From the NCBI RefSeq assembly GCF_900114265.1, contig NZ_FPKV01000001.1, positions 1,054,001-1,118,000 on the forward strand: a stretch of DNA of 64,000 nt. The letters are read 5' to 3'. Under the pieces are notes generated by a model. The model ran no database searches. It was not told where the DNA came from and was given only the letters and a program-made list of their open reading frames with translations. Shown in pieces: positions 43,315 to 53,242 of this stretch. Each line of letters opens with the position of its first letter. The stretch's first letter is position 1. The translations under genes and the position numbers were made by a program. Source of the DNA: Flaviramulus basaltis. GTDB taxonomy: Bacteria > Bacteroidota > Bacteroidia > Flavobacteriales > Flavobacteriaceae.

Positions 43315-46300
43315 TTGTATAAATCAATTTTACTACTTTTCTTTATTTTATTCATTGAAATATTACATTCTCAATGTCCTACTGGAGATGTTTATTTGAA
43401 TAGTCAGAGCGACGTTCAAGATTATATTACTAATTATGGAACCTGTGAAGTTATTACAGGTGATTTGTTTATTGGTGATGCTACAGATATTTCTGGAATT
43501 ACTGCAATTAAGCGAATAGAAGGTTCTCTTATAATTAATTATTCTGAAATCAATAGCGTATCAAATTTTAGCAATTTAGAGTTTATTGGAGGAGATTTTG
43601 AAATTGATCAAAGTCATTTAATAGAAAATATTGAGGGAATAGATAAATTACACACGGTAAACGGAGACTTTTTAATTACTCAAAATTACTCTGGTCTTAA
43701 AAACATTAAAGGATTTAATGCATTAGAAAAAATTGGGGGAAACTTTCAAATATCTGAGAATTATTCTTTGGAATCAATTTCACCTTTTGATAGCTTGTTG
43801 AATGTTGGGGGTTGGTTTTTGATAAGAAGAGCTAATGCAATGGAGAAATTAATTGGATTTAACAAGCTAACAAAAATTGGTACCCAATATAATGTATCAT
43901 CTTTTAAAGGAAATTTAAGTATAGAAATGAATGATATACTTAATGAAATTATTGGATTTAATTCATTAATTGAAGTTGTGAGGAATATTGATATTGGACA
44001 AAATGCTAGTTTAGTTAATGTAATAGGTTTTACGAATTTAGAAAAAGTTAGATATTTAAGTTTTTCTGGATGCCCTTTATTAATTGAAATTCCAATATTT
44101 GATAATCTTTTTGGAGTTGATGGATTAGAATTCTGGTCAATTGGTTTAACTGATATAAAAAGCTTTAATAACGTTGAAATTATTGGTGATGACATAAATA
44201 TAATTAACAACGAAAACCTCATTGGTATAACAGGATTTGAAAAATTAATTAAACTTGGAGGAACATTAGATATAGGTCAAAATATTAAATTAAATAATCT
44301 TATAGGTTTTAAAAAATTAGTTGAAATTGGTGGGGGTTTGGGAATTGGCAATAATATTTCATTAAAAAATTTAAATGGTTTAGAAAATCTTTTTAAAATT
44401 GAAATTGAAGGAGGAACAGCAATAAGTATTTCTGGAAACAGTACTTTAACTGATTGTTCAGCATTGTGCAATTTATTATCTAAAGGAAGTATTATCGGTG
44501 AAATCTTTATAAGTGACAACCCTTCTAAATGTGGTAGTGAATATGAAGTAAGAGAAGAATGTATCCCAGATTTTGATGATGATGGTATTTTAAATGATGA
44601 TGATTTAGATGATGATAATGATGGAATTCTAGACACAGTTGAACAAAACGGCAATCCAGATAGAGATACAGATGGGGATAATTATCCAGACCATCAAGAT
44701 TTAGATAGTGATAACGATGGTTGTTTTGATGTTATTGAAGCAGGATTTACTGATAGTGATGACAATGGCACTTTGGGAAGTCTTCCTGATACTGTTGATA
44801 GTAATGGATTAATAATTGGAGAGTCAGATGGATACTCAATTCCGCTGGATAGTAATTCGGACAGTATTTTTGAATTTCAACAATCCAATATTTTGAGTGC
44901 CGGAGAAGACGGTGATTTAGAGATATGTATAAACAGTAGTTCAGTAGATTTATTTGCTAGTTTAACAGGTGTACCAGATACAGGAGGCGTTTGGGCACCA
45001 AGTTTAAGTAGTGAAACAGGCGTATTTAATCCATCAACAGATTCCTCTGGAATTTATGTCTACACAGTAACCAATGGCGTTTGTGGAACAGATACTTCGG
45101 AAGTTAATGTTACGGTTGATGCATTACCAAATGCAGGAGAAGATGGTAATTTAGAGATATGTATAAATAGTAGTTCTGTTGATTTGTTTGCTAGTTTAAC
45201 AGGTGTACCAGATACAGGAGGTGTTTGGGTACCAAGTTTAAGTAGTGGAACAGGTATATTTAATCCATCAATAGACTCTTCAGGAATTTATAGTTACACA
45301 GTAACCAATGGCGTTTGTGGTACAGATACTTCTGAAGTTAATGTTACGGTTGATGAATTACCAAATGCAGGAGAAGATGGTAGTTTAGAGATATGCATAA
45401 ACAGTAGTTCTGTAGATTTATTTAATAGTTTAACAGGTATACCAGATACAGGAGGCGTTTGGGCACCAAGTTTAAGTAGTGGAACAAGTATATTTAATCC
45501 ATCAATAGATTCTTCAGGGATTTATAGTTACACAGTAACCAGTGGCATTTGTGGCACAGATACTTCTGAAGTTAATGTTACGGTTGATGTATTACCAAAT
45601 GCAGGAGAAGATGGTAGTTTAGAGATATGTATAAATAGTAGTTCTGTAGATTTATTTAATAGTTTAACAGGTATACCAGATACAGGAGGCGTTTGGACAC
45701 CAAGTTTAACTAGTGGATCAGGTGTGTTTAATCCATCAATAGATTCTTCAGGGATTTATAGTTACACAGTAACCAGTGGCATTTGTGGCACAGATACTTC
45801 TGAAGTTAATGTTACGGTTGATGAATTACCAAATGCAGGAGAAGATGGTAGTTTAGAGATATGTATAAATAGTAGTTCTATAGATTTATTTAATAGTTTA
45901 ACAGGCATACCAGATACAGGAGGGGTTTGGGCACCAAGCTTATCAAGTAATACAGGCATATTTAATCCTTCTATTGATATTTCAGGAACTTATATTTATA
46001 CAGTTACCAATGGTGTTTGTGGTTCAGACACTTCGGAAGTTAATGTTACAATAACTGATGTGACTCCAATTTCTGATTATGAAATTAAAATAGAGGAGTT
46101 TAGTAGTAATAATATGATAGAAATTATTATAAATTCAAACTTAGATTATGAATTCTCTTTAGACAGAATAAGTTTTCAAAACAACAATGTGTTTAATAAT
46201 TTAGTTGGAGGAGATTATAAGGTATTTGTAAGAGAAATAAATGGTTGTGGGGTTTTAGAAGAGGCAATTTCTATTTTAGATTATCCAAAATTTTTCACAC

Positions 46301-46530
46301 CAAATAATGATGGATATAATGATTTTTGGAAACTAAAAGGAAAAACGGATAAAGATTATTCAATTTTTATCTATGATAGATATGGTAAGCTATTAAAACA
46401 CTTACCCTCTTCTCAATATAGCTGGGATGGAACTTTCAATGGTACCTATCTTCCAATAAATGAGTATTGGTTTAAAGTTGTCTTTAATGATGGAACAATA
46501 AAAAGCGGACATTTTACTCTAAAAAGATAA
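43315..46530 (+). CDS. T9SS type B-sorted repeat protein, surface or secreted
   Basis: This 1,071-residue exported protein uses a TTG start at 43315; the in-frame TAG directly before it excludes any upstream start, and it is needed for the signal peptide (YKSILLLFFILFIEILHSQ). Residues 20-410 form leucine-rich, receptor-L-like repeats. About 418-470 are Asp-rich TSP3-type calcium repeats (DDDGILNDDDLDDDNDG). About 528-917 are five 78-residue repeats. From about 991 the gliding-motility-type sorting domain begins (FFTPNNDGYNDFW). An adhesin or scaffold role is inferred. Confidence 0.88.
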   Translation: MYKSILLLFFILFIEILHSQCPTGDVYLNSQSDVQDYITNYGTCEVITGDLFIGDATDISGITAIKRIEGSLIINYSEINSVSNFSNLEFIGGDFEIDQSHLIENIEGIDKLHTVNGDFLITQNYSGLKNIKGFNALEKIGGNFQISENYSLESISPFDSLLNVGGWFLIRRANAMEKLIGFNKLTKIGTQYNVSSFKGNLSIEMNDILNEIIGFNSLIEVVRNIDIGQNASLVNVIGFTNLEKVRYLSFSGCPLLIEIPIFDNLFGVDGLEFWSIGLTDIKSFNNVEIIGDDINIINNENLIGITGFEKLIKLGGTLDIGQNIKLNNLIGFKKLVEIGGGLGIGNNISLKNLNGLENLFKIEIEGGTAISISGNSTLTDCSALCNLLSKGSIIGEIFISDNPSKCGSEYEVREECIPDFDDDGILNDDDLDDDNDGILDTVEQNGNPDRDTDGDNYPDHQDLDSDNDGCFDVIEAGFTDSDDNGTLGSLPDTVDSNGLIIGESDGYSIPLDSNSDSIFEFQQSNILSAGEDGDLEICINSSSVDLFASLTGVPDTGGVWAPSLSSETGVFNPSTDSSGIYVYTVTNGVCGTDTSEVNVTVDALPNAGEDGNLEICINSSSVDLFASLTGVPDTGGVWVPSLSSGTGIFNPSIDSSGIYSYTVTNGVCGTDTSEVNVTVDELPNAGEDGSLEICINSSSVDLFNSLTGIPDTGGVWAPSLSSGTSIFNPSIDSSGIYSYTVTSGICGTDTSEVNVTVDVLPNAGEDGSLEICINSSSVDLFNSLTGIPDTGGVWTPSLTSGSGVFNPSIDSSGIYSYTVTSGICGTDTSEVNVTVDELPNAGEDGSLEICINSSSIDLFNSLTGIPDTGGVWAPSLSSNTGIFNPSIDISGTYIYTVTNGVCGSDTSEVNVTITDVTPISDYEIKIEEFSSNNMIEIIINSNLDYEFSLDRISFQNNNVFNNLVGGDYKVFVREINGCGVLEEAISILDYPKFFTPNNDGYNDFWKLKGKTDKDYSIFIYDRYGKLLKHLPSSQYSWDGTFNGTYLPINEYWFKVVFNDGTIKSGHFTLKR
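44899..46068 (+). repeat. Five tandem 234-bp in-frame repeats
   Basis: Units start at 44899, 45133, 45367, 45601 and 45835, each exactly 234 bp (78 codons), beginning A-G-E-D-G and containing LEICINSSS and PDTGGVW. Units 2-4 are nearly identical, and the last decays at its 3' end. Each has two cysteines (EICIN and GVCGTD). The units should recombine, so copy number may vary between strains. Confidence 0.9.
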
Positions 46531-46537
46531 TAGTTTT

Positions 46538-47143
46538 TCAAACAACCTTATCATGCACTTTAACATGCTTCCCATCATTCCAAAGCGTTAAAATATCAGT
46601 TGCTACATGTGCTCCGCTACCAGAAGCCATAGCAAATTGACTACGCCAACCAGCTAAAGTGCCGGCAACATAAAGGTTGTCTTCAATTAAATGGTCTGTG
46701 TTTTTTAACCAAATTCGATCTTTTTCAATAGCTGCTCTTGGGTGCGGTTCAATGAAATTTTCTAAACCTTTTATAGTCATTAAATTGGTGTAGCCAACAG
46801 CAATAACAACTAGTTTGCTTGTGTATGAGCTTTTATTGGTCTTAACCATGAAACCTTGATTGGTTTTAGAAATCTCTAAAACTTTTTCTTTATCAATTTG
46901 TTCAACGTGCGGATATAAAGTAGCAAGTTGCTCTTTGCCGCTTTTTAAAATAGATGCACCTGTAGTTCCTGCTTGTAGTCCTAAAACATTATTAAAAAGC
47001 GCTGTTTGTAAATGCGATGTTTTTTGGTGTGTAATAATGCCTATACGTTTATCTTTTGCAAAAGCCTTATCCTTTGCAGAACCTAAAACCAATGCGCAAG
47101 ACATTCCTGCTGCTCCACCACCAATAATTAAAGCATCGAACAT
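46538..47143 (-). CDS. Reduced FAD-dependent oxidoreductase (thioredoxin reductase-like)
   Basis: This 201-residue protein has the dinucleotide motif LIIGGGAAGMSCALVLG at the N terminus and the FAD-closing LYVAGTLAGWRSQFAMASGSG near the C terminus. The normal NADPH-binding domain of thioredoxin reductases (about 120 residues) and the CxxC active site are absent. It is therefore a single FAD domain, with activity unclear. It is 1 nt from the next minus-strand gene, so likely cotranscribed with the genes at 47145 and 47362. Confidence 0.75.
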   Translation of the reverse strand: MFDALIIGGGAAGMSCALVLGSAKDKAFAKDKRIGIITHQKTSHLQTALFNNVLGLQAGTTGASILKSGKEQLATLYPHVEQIDKEKVLEISKTNQGFMVKTNKSSYTSKLVVIAVGYTNLMTIKGLENFIEPHPRAAIEKDRIWLKNTDHLIEDNLYVAGTLAGWRSQFAMASGSGAHVATDILTLWNDGKHVKVHDKVV

Positions 47144-47144
47144 A

Positions 47145-47348
47145 TTAGCTACGTTCTTTTACTTTTTGTTCAATGCGTTTTGAAACTCTTAATATAAACA
47201 TCATAAGTATAACACAAAGAGATGCAATAATAGTAATTAAAGCAATAATACTATCACCTTCAAAAGGTGCATCAAAATTCACTTTTGTGAAGTTAAAAAT
47301 GATAAGTCCTAAAGCTATAAAGCTAATAATAAGTGTTAGTATTTTCAT
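47145..47348 (-). CDS. Small two-helix membrane protein
   Basis: This 67-residue protein has two membrane helices (about 3-20 and 33-54) and a basic C-terminal tail (RVSKRIEQKVKERS). No family is recognised. It is tightly packed between the FAD protein (1 nt) and the MarC gene (13 nt), so coexpression is likely. Confidence 0.65.
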   Translation of the reverse strand: MKILTLIISFIALGLIIFNFTKVNFDAPFEGDSIIALITIIASLCVILMMFILRVSKRIEQKVKERS

Positions 47349-47361
47349 ATTATAAAAATTT

Positions 47362-47949
47362 TTAAACGAGATTAAAAAGAGCTTTTATGTTGTGCGCAAA
47401 TAATTTAACAGCAATAGCTAATAAAACAACACCAAACACTTTGCGTATAATATTGATACCATTTTGACCGATAAGCTTTTCAATCTTTGTTGAAGTTTTA
47501 AGTACAATAAAAATAATAATAACATTCATTAAAACAGCAACAATAATGTTTTCTATTTTAAATTCTGCGCGTAACGATAATAAAGTTGTTAAGCTACCTG
47601 GGCCCGCAATAAGAGGGAAAGCTAAAGGGAACACAGCTGTTGTCATTGAGTCGTGCTCTTCTTGTTTATATAAGGTAATACCTAAAATCATTTCTAAAGC
47701 AATAAAAAACAATATAAATGAACCTGCAACGGCAAAAGAATTAACGTCAATACCAATAAGGTTTAAAATGCTCTTCCCTAGAAATAAAAAAACGATTAAA
47801 ATAACACCAGCAATAATAGATGCTTTTTCGCTTTGAATGTGTCCTGCTTTTTTACGTAAATCAATAACGATAGGGATATTTCCTACAATATCTATAACAG
47901 CAAATAATACCATAAAAGCTGTAAATATTTCTTTGAAATTAAATTGCAT
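47362..47949 (-). CDS. MarC family integral membrane protein
   Basis: This 195-residue protein has six membrane helices, including the family segments DIVGNIPIVIDLRKKAG near residue 19 and FPLAFPLIAGPGSLTTLLSL near residues 107-126. MarC (UPF0056) proteins sit in the inner membrane; their function is unresolved, and the old link to multiple antibiotic resistance is not supported. It is first of a three-gene minus-strand operon. Confidence 0.9.
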   Translation of the reverse strand: MQFNFKEIFTAFMVLFAVIDIVGNIPIVIDLRKKAGHIQSEKASIIAGVILIVFLFLGKSILNLIGIDVNSFAVAGSFILFFIALEMILGITLYKQEEHDSMTTAVFPLAFPLIAGPGSLTTLLSLRAEFKIENIIVAVLMNVIIIFIVLKTSTKIEKLIGQNGINIIRKVFGVVLLAIAVKLFAHNIKALFNLV

Positions 47950-47972
47950 TATATTGGTTTTTAAATTTTCGG

Positions 47973-47980
47973 CAAAAGTA
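47973..47980 (-). promoter_or_regulatory. -7 element TACTTTTG of the MarC operon
   Basis: The minus strand reads TACTTTTG, a perfect TAnnTTTG, 23 nt before the ATG. It is divergent from the -7 element of the DUF3109 gene 36 nt away. No -33 TTG was found. Confidence 0.4.
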
Positions 47981-48016
47981 GCTTATTATCTTAATTAAAT
48001 TCACCTAAAGATTAAC

Positions 48017-48024
48017 TATTTTTG
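48017..48024 (+). promoter_or_regulatory. -7 element TATTTTTG of the DUF3109 gene
   Basis: TATTTTTG followed by CAAGC is a perfect TAnnTTTG, 22 nt before the ATG. No convincing -33 element is visible. Confidence 0.4.
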
Positions 48025-48046
48025 CAAGCTACAAATAATTTATTTT

Positions 48047-48616
48047 ATGTTCCAATTAGGGAAAACGATTGTTTCTGAAGATGTTATAAAAAAAGATTTT
48101 TTATGCAACTTATCTGCTTGTAAAGGAGCATGTTGTATTGATGGTGATGCTGGTGCGCCACTTGAGACAGATGAAACTAAAATACTTCAAGATATTTACC
48201 CTAAAGTAAAACCTTTTTTAAGACAAGAAGGTATTGATGCTATTGAAGCGCAAGGAACTTATACAACTTCTGAAGATGGTGAATTTGAAACTCCGCTAAT
48301 TAACGGTGCCGATTGTGCCTACGTGATTTTTGACGAAAAAAATGTAGCTCTTTGTGCTATAGAGGAGGCCTATAATCAAGGTGAGGTTACATGGAAAAAA
48401 CCAGTATCTTGTCACTTGTATCCAATTAGAGTTAGTGATTATAGTGAGTTTTCTGCAGTAAATTATCATAAATGGCAAATTTGTGACGATGCATGTGAGC
48501 TTGGTGAAGAATTGGGTGTTCCTGTTTACAAATTTGTTAAAGAAGCTCTCATTAGAAAATTTGGTGAAGACTGGTATATGGAATTAGAAAAAGTGGCTAA
48601 AAATCTTCAAAAATAG
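48047..48616 (+). CDS. DUF3109 family cysteine-rich protein
   Basis: This 189-residue cytosolic protein is of the DUF3109 family. Conserved cysteines are in LCNLSACKGACCIDGDAGAP (near residues 22-41), NGADCAY, VALCAIEEA, VSCHLYPIRV and ICDDACELG. That cysteine set could bind a metal or Fe-S cluster, but no function is established for the family. It is monocistronic. The following 275 bp up to nrdB carries no gene. Confidence 0.85.
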   Translation: MFQLGKTIVSEDVIKKDFLCNLSACKGACCIDGDAGAPLETDETKILQDIYPKVKPFLRQEGIDAIEAQGTYTTSEDGEFETPLINGADCAYVIFDEKNVALCAIEEAYNQGEVTWKKPVSCHLYPIRVSDYSEFSAVNYHKWQICDDACELGEELGVPVYKFVKEALIRKFGEDWYMELEKVAKNLQK

Positions 48617-48891
48617 TCTGTTAAGCACTGTAAAAATAGGCGTTTCAAAGGCTAGTTGCTCTCATATTTTTAATGTGCTCGAATCTTAGTGTTTTTATTT
48701 TAAAATACTAGTAGTCAATTATTTATAATCAAAAATTTCAAAACAAAAATTTTCTGTAAGTTTTTTTTCTTTGTTAAAAACTTGTTGACAATGTTTATAA
48801 CTATACCTTTCATTTATGGTTACATTTTTGAATCTTTGTAGTTCCCTAAATCGAAAATTTTTTCGTTAAACTTTTAAAAAATCCAAAAACA

Positions 48892-49875
48892 ATGTCGCAA
48901 GTAGCCGTAGAACCCATTCTTCAAGAAAACAAAGATCGTTTTGTTATTTTTCCAATTCAACATCATGATATTTGGGAATGGTATAAAAAATCTGAGGCAA
49001 GTTTCTGGACAGCAGAAGAAATTGATTTGCACCAAGATTTAACAGATTGGTCAAATAAATTAAATGATGACGAGCGTTATTTCATAAAACATATTTTAGC
49101 GTTTTTTGCGGCAAGTGATGGTATTGTAAATGAAAATTTAGCTGAAAACTTTGTAAACGAAGTGCAATATAGTGAGGCGAAATTCTTTTATGGATTTCAA
49201 ATTATGATGGAAAACATACATAGTGAAACCTACTCACTTTTAATAGATACTTACGTAAAAGACGAAAAAGAAAAAGATTTATTATTTAATGCTTTAGATA
49301 ATTTTCCTGCAATTAAAAAGAAAGCAGACTGGGCACTTAAATGGATTGAGTCTCCAAGTTTTGCAGAGCGTTTAATCGCGTTTGCAGCAGTAGAGGGCAT
49401 TTTCTTCTCAGGAGCATTTTGTTCTATTTTCTGGTTAAAGAAAAGAGGTTTAATGCCAGGATTAACATTCTCTAACGAGTTAATTTCTCGTGATGAAGGT
49501 GTGCATTGTGATTTTGCAGTACACTTACATAATGAGCATTTAATAAACAAAGTACCAAAAGCTAGAATTAGAGAAATATTAGTGGATGCTTTAGATATAG
49601 AACGTGAATTTATAACAGAATCTTTACCAGCTAGTTTAATAGGGATGAATTCTGTTTTAATGGCGCAATACTTAGAGTTTGTAACAGATAGATTGTTATT
49701 TGAACTTGGTTGCGATAAAGAATATAATACAGCAAACCCGTTTGATTTTATGGATATGATTTCGTTACAAGGAAAAACTAATTTCTTTGAAAAACGAGTA
49801 TCTGAATATCAAAAAGCTGGAGTTCTTAACAAAGAAGAGGAAAAAGATAAATTCAGTTTTGACGCCGATTTTTAG
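48892..49875 (+). CDS. nrdB: Ribonucleotide reductase beta subunit, class Ia
   Basis: This 327-residue subunit houses the diiron-tyrosyl radical cofactor. The segment [11 protein letters not shown] (residues 105-115) supplies ligand Glu107 and His110, with Tyr114 as the radical site. A later [12 protein letters not shown] segment supplies the second Glu/His set. It provides the radical for dNTP synthesis by NrdA. It is separated by 167 nt from nrdA, with the beta gene first, the reverse of enterobacteria. Confidence 0.95.
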   Translation: MSQVAVEPILQENKDRFVIFPIQHHDIWEWYKKSEASFWTAEEIDLHQDLTDWSNKLNDDERYFIKHILAFFAASDGIVNENLAENFVNEVQYSEAKFFYGFQIMMENIHSETYSLLIDTYVKDEKEKDLLFNALDNFPAIKKKADWALKWIESPSFAERLIAFAAVEGIFFSGAFCSIFWLKKRGLMPGLTFSNELISRDEGVHCDFAVHLHNEHLINKVPKARIREILVDALDIEREFITESLPASLIGMNSVLMAQYLEFVTDRLLFELGCDKEYNTANPFDFMDMISLQGKTNFFEKRVSEYQKAGVLNKEEEKDKFSFDADF

Positions 49876-50042
49876 TCAAAAAAGATACTTCCATTTTTAA
49901 TGGAAAACTAAACTAAATACCATTTTATTGAATTGAAAAACTAACTGTATTTGAGCTTAATGCAAATTAAGAGCAAATATTAGAATAACTAACTAACCCA
50001 TTTTCTGAAGGTGTATCAGGGAACCTAAAAACGTGTAAAACA

Positions 50043-52535
50043 ATGTATGTAGTAAAAAGAGACGGAAGAAAAGAACAAGTGATGTTCGACAAAATCACAG
50101 CAAGAGTTCGTAAATTATGTTATGGATTAAACGAATTGGTTGATCCATTAAAAGTTGCTATGCGAGTTATTGAAGGTTTATATGACGGTGTAACAACTAG
50201 TGAGCTTGATAATCTTGCTGCAGAAATTGCTGCAACCATGACTACTGCACACCCAGATTACGCACGTTTAGCGGCGCGTATTTCAGTTTCTAACTTACAC
50301 AAAAACACAAAGAAAACATTTAGTGAGGTTATGGAAGATTTACATAAATATGTAAATCCAAGAACAGGAAAGGAAGCACCACTTTTAGCAGATGACGTAT
50401 ATGAAGTGATTATGGCAAATAAAGAACGCCTTGATTCTACTATTATATACAATCGCGATTTTGGTTACGATTATTTTGGTTTTAAAACATTAGAGCGTTC
50501 ATACCTTCTAAAATTGAACGGTCAAATTGCTGAACGTCCACAACACATGCTTATGCGTGTTTCAATAGGAATTCATTTAAATGATTTAGAGTCGGCTATT
50601 GAGACTTATGAGTTAATGTCTAAAAAATATTTTACACACGCTACACCAACGTTATTTAATTCTGGTACACCAAAACCACAAATGTCATCTTGTTTTCTTT
50701 TAACTATGAAAGATGATAGTATTGAGGGCATTTACGATACACTAAAACAAACAGCTAAAATTTCACAATCTGCTGGAGGAATAGGGTTAGCTATTCATAA
50801 TATACGTGCAACAGGAAGTTATATTGCAGGTACAAACGGGACAAGTAATGGTATTGTTCCAATGCTACAGGTATTTAATGACACAGCACGTTATGTAGAT
50901 CAAGGTGGAGGAAAAAGAAAAGGGAGTTTTGCTATTTACATTGAAACATGGCATGCCGATATTTTTGATTTCTTAGATTTAAAGAAAAACCATGGTAAAG
51001 AAGAAATGCGTGCACGTGATTTATTTTACGCGATGTGGATTTCAGATTTATTCATGAAACGTGTTGAAGAAAATGGAGAATGGACATTAATGTGTCCTAA
51101 CGAATGTCCAGGAATGGATGAAGTACATAGTGAAGCTTTTGAAGCTTTATATTTAAAATATGAAGCCGAAGGAAAAGGAAGAAAAACAATTAAAGCACGT
51201 GAACTTTGGGAAAAAATATTAGAATCTCAAATTGAAACAGGTACACCTTATATGCTTTATAAAGATGCGGCTAACCGTAAGTCTAATCAACAAAATTTAG
51301 GAACTATTCGTTCATCTAATTTATGTACAGAGATTTTAGAATATACATCTCCAGATGAGGTAGCAGTTTGTAATTTAGCATCTATTGCTTTACCAATGTT
51401 TATTAAAAATGGAGAATTCGATCATAAAGAATTATTCCGTATTACTAAGCGTGTTACTAAAAACTTAAATAGAGTAATAGATAGAAATTACTATCCGGTA
51501 AAAGAAGCAGAAAACTCTAATATGCGACATAGACCAATAGGTTTAGGTGTTCAAGGATTAGCAGATGCTTTCATTCAATTGCGTATGCCTTTTACAAGTG
51601 ATGAGGCTAAACAATTAAATCAAGATATTTTTGAAACACTTTATTTCGCTGCTGTAACAGCAAGTATGGAAGAGGCTAAAGAAGATGGACCTTACCAAAC
51701 TTATGAAGGATCTCCAATAAGTGAAGGAAAGTTTCAACATAACCTTTGGGGTTTAAAAGATGAGGAATTAAGTGGTAACTGGGATTGGGTAAAATTACGC
51801 AAGCAAGTACTAAAACATGGTGTGCGTAACTCATTATTAGTTGCACCAATGCCAACAGCATCTACATCTCAAATACTTGGTAATAATGAATGTTTTGAGC
51901 CGTATACATCTAACATTTATACACGTCGTGTTTTATCTGGTGAGTTTATTGTGGTTAACAAACATTTATTAGAAGATTTAGTGGAATTAGGTCTTTGGAA
52001 TGAAAACTTAAAACAGGATATTATGCGTGCTAATGGATCGGTACAAAATGTAGACGTTCCTCAGCATATAAAAGATTTATACAAAACGGTTTGGGAGTTA
52101 AGTATGAAGGATATTATAGATATGTCTCGCCAGAGAGGATATTTCATAGATCAGTCACAATCGCTTAACTTGTTCTTAGAAGGAGCAACCATGGCTAAAC
52201 TTACATCTATGCATTTTTACGCTTGGAAAAGTGGCTTAAAAACAGGAATGTATTATTTACGTACTAAGAGTGCGGTTGATGCTATTAAGTTTACTTTACA
52301 AACCACTAAAAAAGAAGAGCCAACGGCAGAAGTTGTTGAGGTTGTAAATCAAGCGCCTGCCTCTGAGCAAGGAGAAGCAAAGAAAAAGAAATTAGCAGCT
52401 CAAAATGCAGCTAAATTTGCGAAACAAAATACACCAGAAGTAGATGTTGAACCAATGTCTGCAGATGAAATGAAAGCACTTATTGCACAGGCAAAAGCAG
52501 GAGAAGGAGACGACTGTTTAATGTGTGGATCTTAA
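50043..52535 (+). CDS. nrdA: Ribonucleotide reductase alpha subunit, class Ia
   Basis: This 830-residue catalytic subunit begins with an ATP-cone (about 1-90), the overall activity switch. Redox cysteines are in SSCFLLTM and [12 protein letters not shown], and the radical-acceptor Cys is in SSNLCTEI. The substrate loop [19 protein letters not shown] is intact. The C terminus ends DDCLMCGS, the shuttle dithiol, after a Lys/Ala-rich linker (about 770-805). It makes deoxyribonucleotides aerobically with NrdB. Confidence 0.95.
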   Translation: MYVVKRDGRKEQVMFDKITARVRKLCYGLNELVDPLKVAMRVIEGLYDGVTTSELDNLAAEIAATMTTAHPDYARLAARISVSNLHKNTKKTFSEVMEDLHKYVNPRTGKEAPLLADDVYEVIMANKERLDSTIIYNRDFGYDYFGFKTLERSYLLKLNGQIAERPQHMLMRVSIGIHLNDLESAIETYELMSKKYFTHATPTLFNSGTPKPQMSSCFLLTMKDDSIEGIYDTLKQTAKISQSAGGIGLAIHNIRATGSYIAGTNGTSNGIVPMLQVFNDTARYVDQGGGKRKGSFAIYIETWHADIFDFLDLKKNHGKEEMRARDLFYAMWISDLFMKRVEENGEWTLMCPNECPGMDEVHSEAFEALYLKYEAEGKGRKTIKARELWEKILESQIETGTPYMLYKDAANRKSNQQNLGTIRSSNLCTEILEYTSPDEVAVCNLASIALPMFIKNGEFDHKELFRITKRVTKNLNRVIDRNYYPVKEAENSNMRHRPIGLGVQGLADAFIQLRMPFTSDEAKQLNQDIFETLYFAAVTASMEEAKEDGPYQTYEGSPISEGKFQHNLWGLKDEELSGNWDWVKLRKQVLKHGVRNSLLVAPMPTASTSQILGNNECFEPYTSNIYTRRVLSGEFIVVNKHLLEDLVELGLWNENLKQDIMRANGSVQNVDVPQHIKDLYKTVWELSMKDIIDMSRQRGYFIDQSQSLNLFLEGATMAKLTSMHFYAWKSGLKTGMYYLRTKSAVDAIKFTLQTTKKEEPTAEVVEVVNQAPASEQGEAKKKKLAAQNAAKFAKQNTPEVDVEPMSADEMKALIAQAKAGEGDDCLMCGS

Positions 52536-52552
52536 GCAATAGATATTAGGTA

Positions 52553-52613
52553 GTTCCCTCGAAAGGGGGAACCCCAAATTTTTAGAAAAGCACCTCGAAA
52601 GAGGTGCTTTTTT
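52553..52613 (+). terminator. Two tandem GAAA-loop hairpins after nrdA
   Basis: GTTCCCTC-GAAA-GGGGGAAC (52553-52572) is followed by AAAAGCACCTC-GAAA-GAGGTGCTTTTTT (52586-52613). The second has a T-run and is a classical terminator; the first has no T-run and may protect the 3' end. Confidence 0.8.
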
Positions 52614-52652
52614 ATTATTAATACTATATTTATATAAAATAATAAGAAAATT

Positions 52653-53179
52653 ATGACTGAACCAAATTTTGTTGTTACCCCAGATTTATACGCTAAAAAG
52701 GAAATCGATTTATTAATTATATCATTGATCTCATAATTAATTTAGCCTTGTTTTATGGATTTGTTATATTAATTACGTTATTATGGTATAGTTTTGCTGA
52801 AGAAGCAACGGTTGTAGATGATTTCTTTTATGATTTAGAGAATATAAATCCTTTTTTAGACAGATTAATAACAGGAACAGTTTTGGCACTACTTTATTTT
52901 ATAACAGAAACTTTGCTTAAGGGAAGAACAGTTGGGAAATTTGTCACAAAAACCAAAGTAGTTTTGGAGGATGGAACAATGCCTTCTGTGATAGATTATT
53001 TAAAAAGAAGTTTCTCTAGAATAATACCTTTTGAAGCCTTTTCTTTTTTAGGAAATAATGGAAGGGGTTGGCACGATTCTATTTCAAATACTTTTGTGGT
53101 TGATGTGGTTAGATTTGAAGCCAAAAAGAAATCGCAAAGTGAGTTAGAGCTCATAGGAAAATCACAAGATGATATTTAA
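52653..53179 (+). pseudogene. RDD family membrane protein, frameshifted near its start
   Basis: ATG 52653 opens a frame reading MTEPNFVVTPDLYAKK that soon stops. From the A-run at 52695-52699 the other frame continues as KGNRFINYIIDLIINLALF and on to 53179, giving a complete RDD protein. It has RDD helix 1, a second helix with LITGTVLALLYFITETLL, and GRTVGKFVTKTKVV. Five A are present where six would restore the frame. It may be a real mutation, sequencing error or slippage. An alternative TTG start at 52748 would delete half of helix 1. Function unknown. Confidence 0.75.
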
Positions 53180-53190
53180 AATATTATATA

Positions 53191-53221
53191 AAAAAACACA
53201 TCTTAACAAGATGTGTTTTTT
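53191..53221. terminator. Bidirectional terminator between the RDD and PiT genes
   Basis: AAAAAACACATCTT / AAGATGTGTTTTTT forms a 14-bp stem with a 3-nt loop, T-run on both strands. Confidence 0.85.
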
Positions 53222-53242
53222 TATATATTAAAAGTTTTAAAA

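Noticed and set aside
43761-44222. 153-codon minus-strand frame under the T9SS protein
   Set aside because: It is antisense to the leucine-rich repeats and its length is explained by the repetitive sense sequence; no domain or start context supports it.
44899-46068. CRISPR-like array
   Set aside because: The repeats are 234 bp, contiguous and in frame, encoding Ig-like protein units, with no spacers.
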